A DNA stretch of 64,000 nucleotides from Ignavibacteriota bacterium (lineage in GTDB: Bacteria > Bacteroidota > Ignavibacteria > Tepidaquicellales > Tepidaquicellaceae). The notes beneath the pieces were generated by a model, which saw only the letters and a program-made list of their open reading frames with translations, made no database searches and had not been told where the DNA came from. Below are positions 62,170-64,000 of the stretch, piece after piece. The stretch covers positions 524,355 to 588,354 of the forward strand of contig JACREY010000012.1 in NCBI GenBank assembly GCA_016218085.1, given 5' to 3'. Position 1 is the first letter of the stretch. Each line of letters begins with the position of its first letter. The translations under genes were made by a program, and so were the position numbers.

Positions 62170-62424
62170 ATGTTCTTTACTTATATAATACAAAGTGACA
62201 AAGACAAATCCTTATACATTGGATTTACATAGGATTTGAAAAACCGTCTCATTTATCATAATAAAGGATTGAGTACATACACGTCGAAGAAAGTACCATG
62301 GAAACTTGTTTATTTCGAAAAGTATGATAATAAAACAGAAGCGTTAAAAAGGGAACGGTTTTTGAAAAAACAGAAGAATAAAGATTTTTATTCTAAATTA
62401 ATAAAAGATTTTACGGAGTCGTAG
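62170..62424 (+). pseudogene. GIY-YIG nuclease gene with in-frame amber stop
   Basis: From the ATG at 62170 the frame reads MFFTYIIQSDKDKSLYIGFT, then TAG (62230-62232), then DLKNRLIYHNKGLSTYTSKK onward. The sequence before and after the stop forms one small GIY-YIG domain, so a single codon change probably inactivated it. The last three codons and the stop lie inside the following intact tRNA-Asp gene. It is similar in size and sequence to the gene at 62531. Confidence 0.8.
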
Positions 62425-62489
62425 TTCAGTTTGGTTAGAACGCCTGACTGTCACTCAGGAGGTCGCGAGTTCGAGTCTCGTCGATTCCG
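62415..62489 (+). tRNA. tRNA-Asp (GTC)
   Basis: A complete cloverleaf: acceptor GGAGTCG/CGATTCC (with one G-U), D arm GTTC/GAAC, anticodon stem CCTGA/TCAGG around CTGTCAC with anticodon GTC (62450-62452), T arm GCGAG TTCGAGT CTCGT and discriminator G. CCA is not fully encoded (CA A follows). It lies between two broken copies. Confidence 0.95.
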
Positions 62490-62490
62490 C

Positions 62491-62525
62491 AAAAACGCCA
62501 ATATTTAATTGATATTGGCGTTTTT
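62491..62525 (+). terminator. Intrinsic terminator after tRNA-Asp
   Basis: AAAACGCCAATAT pairs with ATATTGGCGTTTT around a seven-base loop, with T residues after it. It lies between the tRNA and the intact GIY-YIG gene. Confidence 0.85.
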
Positions 62526-62530
62526 CATTT

Positions 62531-62782
62531 ATGCCATACTTTACTTATATTATAAAAAGTAAAATCAAAGACCGGTATTATATAGGTTCGTGTGAGGATC
62601 TCACCATAAGACTTAACCGGCACAATTCTGGCGGAAGCATATCCACAAAAGCTTACATTCCATGGGAAATAGTTTATTATGAAGAGTATACATCAAAATC
62701 CGAAGCACTGAAAAGAGAATTTGCTTTAAAAAGAATAAAGAACAAAGATATTTTGAGAAAAATTATTAATAAAGAAATTTAA
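62531..62782 (+). CDS. Small GIY-YIG nuclease family protein
   Basis: 83 aa comprising little but the GIY-YIG domain: YFTYIIKSKIKDRYYIGSCE (Tyr and Tyr-Ile-Gly of the motif), LTIRLNRHNSGG (catalytic Arg and following His) and IVYYEEYTSKSEALKREFAL with the catalytic Glu. Related small proteins occur in Bacteroidota, often beside RNA genes (recalled, not searched). The stop codon TAA touches the first base of the broken 3' tRNA-Asp half. The terminator at 62491 separates it from the intact tRNA. Confidence 0.88.
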   Translation: MPYFTYIIKSKIKDRYYIGSCEDLTIRLNRHNSGGSISTKAYIPWEIVYYEEYTSKSEALKREFALKRIKNKDILRKIINKEI

Positions 62783-62829
62783 CTCAGGAGGTCGTCCCGA
62801 GTACTCGGGAAGTCTTGTCGATTCCGCTA
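62782..62829 (+). pseudogene. Broken tRNA-Asp, 3' half with inserted palindrome
   Basis: ACTCAGGAGGTCG matches the anticodon-stem/variable region of the intact gene. The T arm is then replaced by the 16-base palindrome TCCCGAGTACTCGGGA (62795-62810), followed by AGTCTTGTCGATTCCGC, which matches the 3' end with one change (intact: AGTCTCG...). A terminator hairpin follows. Confidence 0.85.
62795..62810. repeat. TCCCGAGTACTCGGGA palindrome
   Basis: Perfect 16-base palindrome occupying the T-arm position of the 3' tRNA fragment; differs only in the central two bases from the one at 62133. Confidence 0.75.
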
Positions 62830-62833
62830 AAAG

Positions 62834-62867
62834 CAGCCCGAAAATCAACTTTTTTTCGGGCTGTTTT
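62834..62867 (+). terminator. Intrinsic terminator after the 3' tRNA-Asp fragment
   Basis: CAGCCCGAAAA pairs with TTTTCGGGCTG, followed by TTTT. It is probably the original terminator of the ancestral tRNA locus. Confidence 0.85.
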
Positions 62868-63508
62868 GCGTTGTTAGCAGTTTCCAGTTCCTGACGATTT
62901 TATCCAAAGCGAAAGTTTTACGTAATGTTTTAAGGTTATATTTTCCAAAATTCAAAATTTACATTTTTATTTATATCCTTATTAGTATTCGATATAATAT
63001 GTATTACTTAAATTTACCGAATACTTTCTCTTCTTTAGCTTTCTCTTTTTGCTTTTATAAAAAAATATAAAACAGCAAATACGGTAATAATTCTTCATCT
63101 TTTGTTATAAATTTTATATTTAAAATATATTTCCTTAATTTTCTATTATATTTTTACATTGATTTTTTAAAAAAAATGAATTAAATAGCAATATGTAAAA
63201 AGACATTTATTCTGTCTCTTTAGTGTATTATAAAATCTGAATATAGGTTTTTTTACCCGATGGGATAATTTGTTTAAACTTTCTTACGAGACTGCAAGAA
63301 TGTAAGGCTTTTGAAATGCGGTAAAGTACATTACCGAAAGGAACTCTCATATCCTGAAATTTAAGTCAGGAAAACTGTTATTTAAGGTTTAAAAAGAAGA
63401 ATATTTTAAAAATATTAAATTATTTTTTTTTGTAGTGCTGCAAAATTATGCAGTTATTATAAAATTAAAAACTTAACAAACCATAAAAAAATATAGAAGG
63501 GAGTAAGA
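62868..63508. other. Long AT-rich spacer with hairpin-bearing leader
   Basis: The first 370 bases are very AT-rich and show nothing recognisable. From about 63240 to 63390, in a less AT-rich stretch, several stem-loops appear ahead of the secreted-protein gene. No second gene is credible. Confidence 0.5.
63240..63390 (+). ncRNA. Candidate structured leader RNA
   Basis: Stems in order: CTTAC/GTAAG (63283-63287 with 63302-63306), CGGTAA/TTACCG with loop AGTACA (63319-63336), and TCCTGA/TCAGGA (63352-63357 with 63366-63371). The segments between them (GAGACTGCAAGAAT and GAAAGGAACTC) are less AT-rich than the surroundings. It ends about 120 bases before the gene at 63509. I cannot match it to a known riboswitch class. 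Confidence 0.4.
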
Positions 63509-64000
63509 ATGAAAAAAGCATTACTTTCGATAGTATTATTGTTTGCTTTTGTACTTGCAATACAGGCGCAACCACAGTACTATAATTACAATAACGGAAC
63601 TGTGAATAATATGTTCCCGTTGAATGTTCCCGGTGGTAAAATGTCACAGACGGTAATACCTGCGGGAACATTTGGAACCCCCTCACCAGCACCGGCAGGA
63701 AATATTACGAAAATATATTTCCGCATAGCAGCAACATATCCATTAGGTCCTGCGACATATTCGACATTTAAGATTATGCTTCAGCACGTTCCGAGTGAAT
63801 TTGTTACGTCAGGTTCATTCATAACTGGAGCGTGGGATACTGTATATAAGAGAGATACAGTAACATTATATGCCGCGGTAAATACCTGGCTTGAATTTAC
63901 ATTAGACCATCCGTTTGCATACAATCCGACCCAGCCCCTTGCGATATCGATGGAGCAGTGCGGAGCAACAGGAACAACAACCGGTTACAGTCTTTGTTTC
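63509..64000 (+). CDS. Secreted protein, 3' partial
   Basis: ATG at 63509, preceded by the ribosome site GAAGGGAG. The frame is open to the window end (164 codons). It starts with a Sec signal, ALLSIVLLFAFVLAIQAQ, then a beta-rich domain with NITKIYFRIAATYP and HPFAYNPTQPLAISMEQCG, a layout usual in T9SS cargo of this lineage. The C-terminus, where a sorting domain would be, is beyond the window. Function unknown. Confidence 0.75.
   Translation, partial: MKKALLSIVLLFAFVLAIQAQPQYYNYNNGTVNNMFPLNVPGGKMSQTVIPAGTFGTPSPAPAGNITKIYFRIAATYPLGPATYSTFKIMLQHVPSEFVTSGSFITGAWDTVYKRDTVTLYAAVNTWLEFTLDHPFAYNPTQPLAISMEQCGATGTTTGYSLCF

Noticed and set aside
62100..62829. Group I intron in tRNA-Asp
   Set aside because: The interval contains a full tRNA and terminators, and I see no P/Q/R/S core elements; the insertion position is intron-like but the content is not.
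60317..63243. The 18-mer TATTATAAAATCTGAATA at 60317 and 63226
   Set aside because: AT-rich word in AT-rich spacers, no related flanks; may be coincidence.

Overview
The window is AT-rich bacterial DNA from a member of the Bacteroidota/Ignavibacteriota/Chlorobiota branch. Four observations support this. Two secreted proteins end in type IX secretion sorting domains with the NYPNPFNPST signature usual in Ignavibacteria-like genomes. The nos cluster is of the Sec-dependent clade II type. One promoter has the TAnnTTTG -7 element of Bacteroidota. Several short CCGCCACGGCGG, CCCCGAAGGGG and TCCCGAG..CTCGGGA palindromes also resemble repeats of this lineage (recalled, not searched). No species can be named from the sequence.

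Region 1 (1-17210) is a defence island on the + strand. A type I restriction-modification system is spread over it: hsdR, cut by the window edge, comes first, hsdS is in the middle and hsdM is last. Between them lie a ParA-like ATPase coupled to an HD-domain protein, a large NERD/SF1 helicase flanked by two copies of the hsdS 3' end, a two-TM protein, and four consecutive proteins with PD-(D/E)XK-like cores.

Region 2 (17211-24627) holds a seven-gene branched-chain-amino-acid-type ABC transporter operon (two ATPases, binding lipoprotein, two permeases). It is interrupted by a radical SAM enzyme and an unrecognised two-TM/coiled-coil protein. A near-identical 22-bp tandem motif lies in the non-coding DNA on either side.

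Region 3 (24628-32915) is for nitrogen-oxide respiration. A Crp/Fnr regulator is followed by a promoter with a perfect 20-bp FNR/NnrR-type palindrome centred near -41.5. Then come the di-iron repair protein RIC, a monohaem cytochrome c, clade II NosZ, a NosB-like membrane protein, NosL, NosD, NosF, NosY and a short haem-copper-oxidase-like membrane protein, arranged as one operon.

Region 4 (33001-50743) has T9SS cargo proteins, a TrmB-type regulator divergent from a glycogen/maltodextrin operon (glgB, GH57, malQ), a transketolase half-protein, queA, a PLP deaminase-like enzyme, a DinB-like protein, TPR proteins and palindromic-repeat-rich spacers.

Region 5 (50744-61917) has a second restriction module (a fused nuclease-methylase with a coiled-coil membrane partner), a TPR lipoprotein, an M64 peptidase, an Nramp metal transporter, an MFS exporter and an ECF sigma/membrane-protein pair whose sigma gene seems to lack an ordinary start codon.

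Region 6 (61918-64000) contains an intact tRNA-Asp between two broken tRNA-Asp copies, interleaved with two GIY-YIG nuclease genes, one of them dead. A hairpin-rich leader follows, then the start of a secreted protein that runs off the window.
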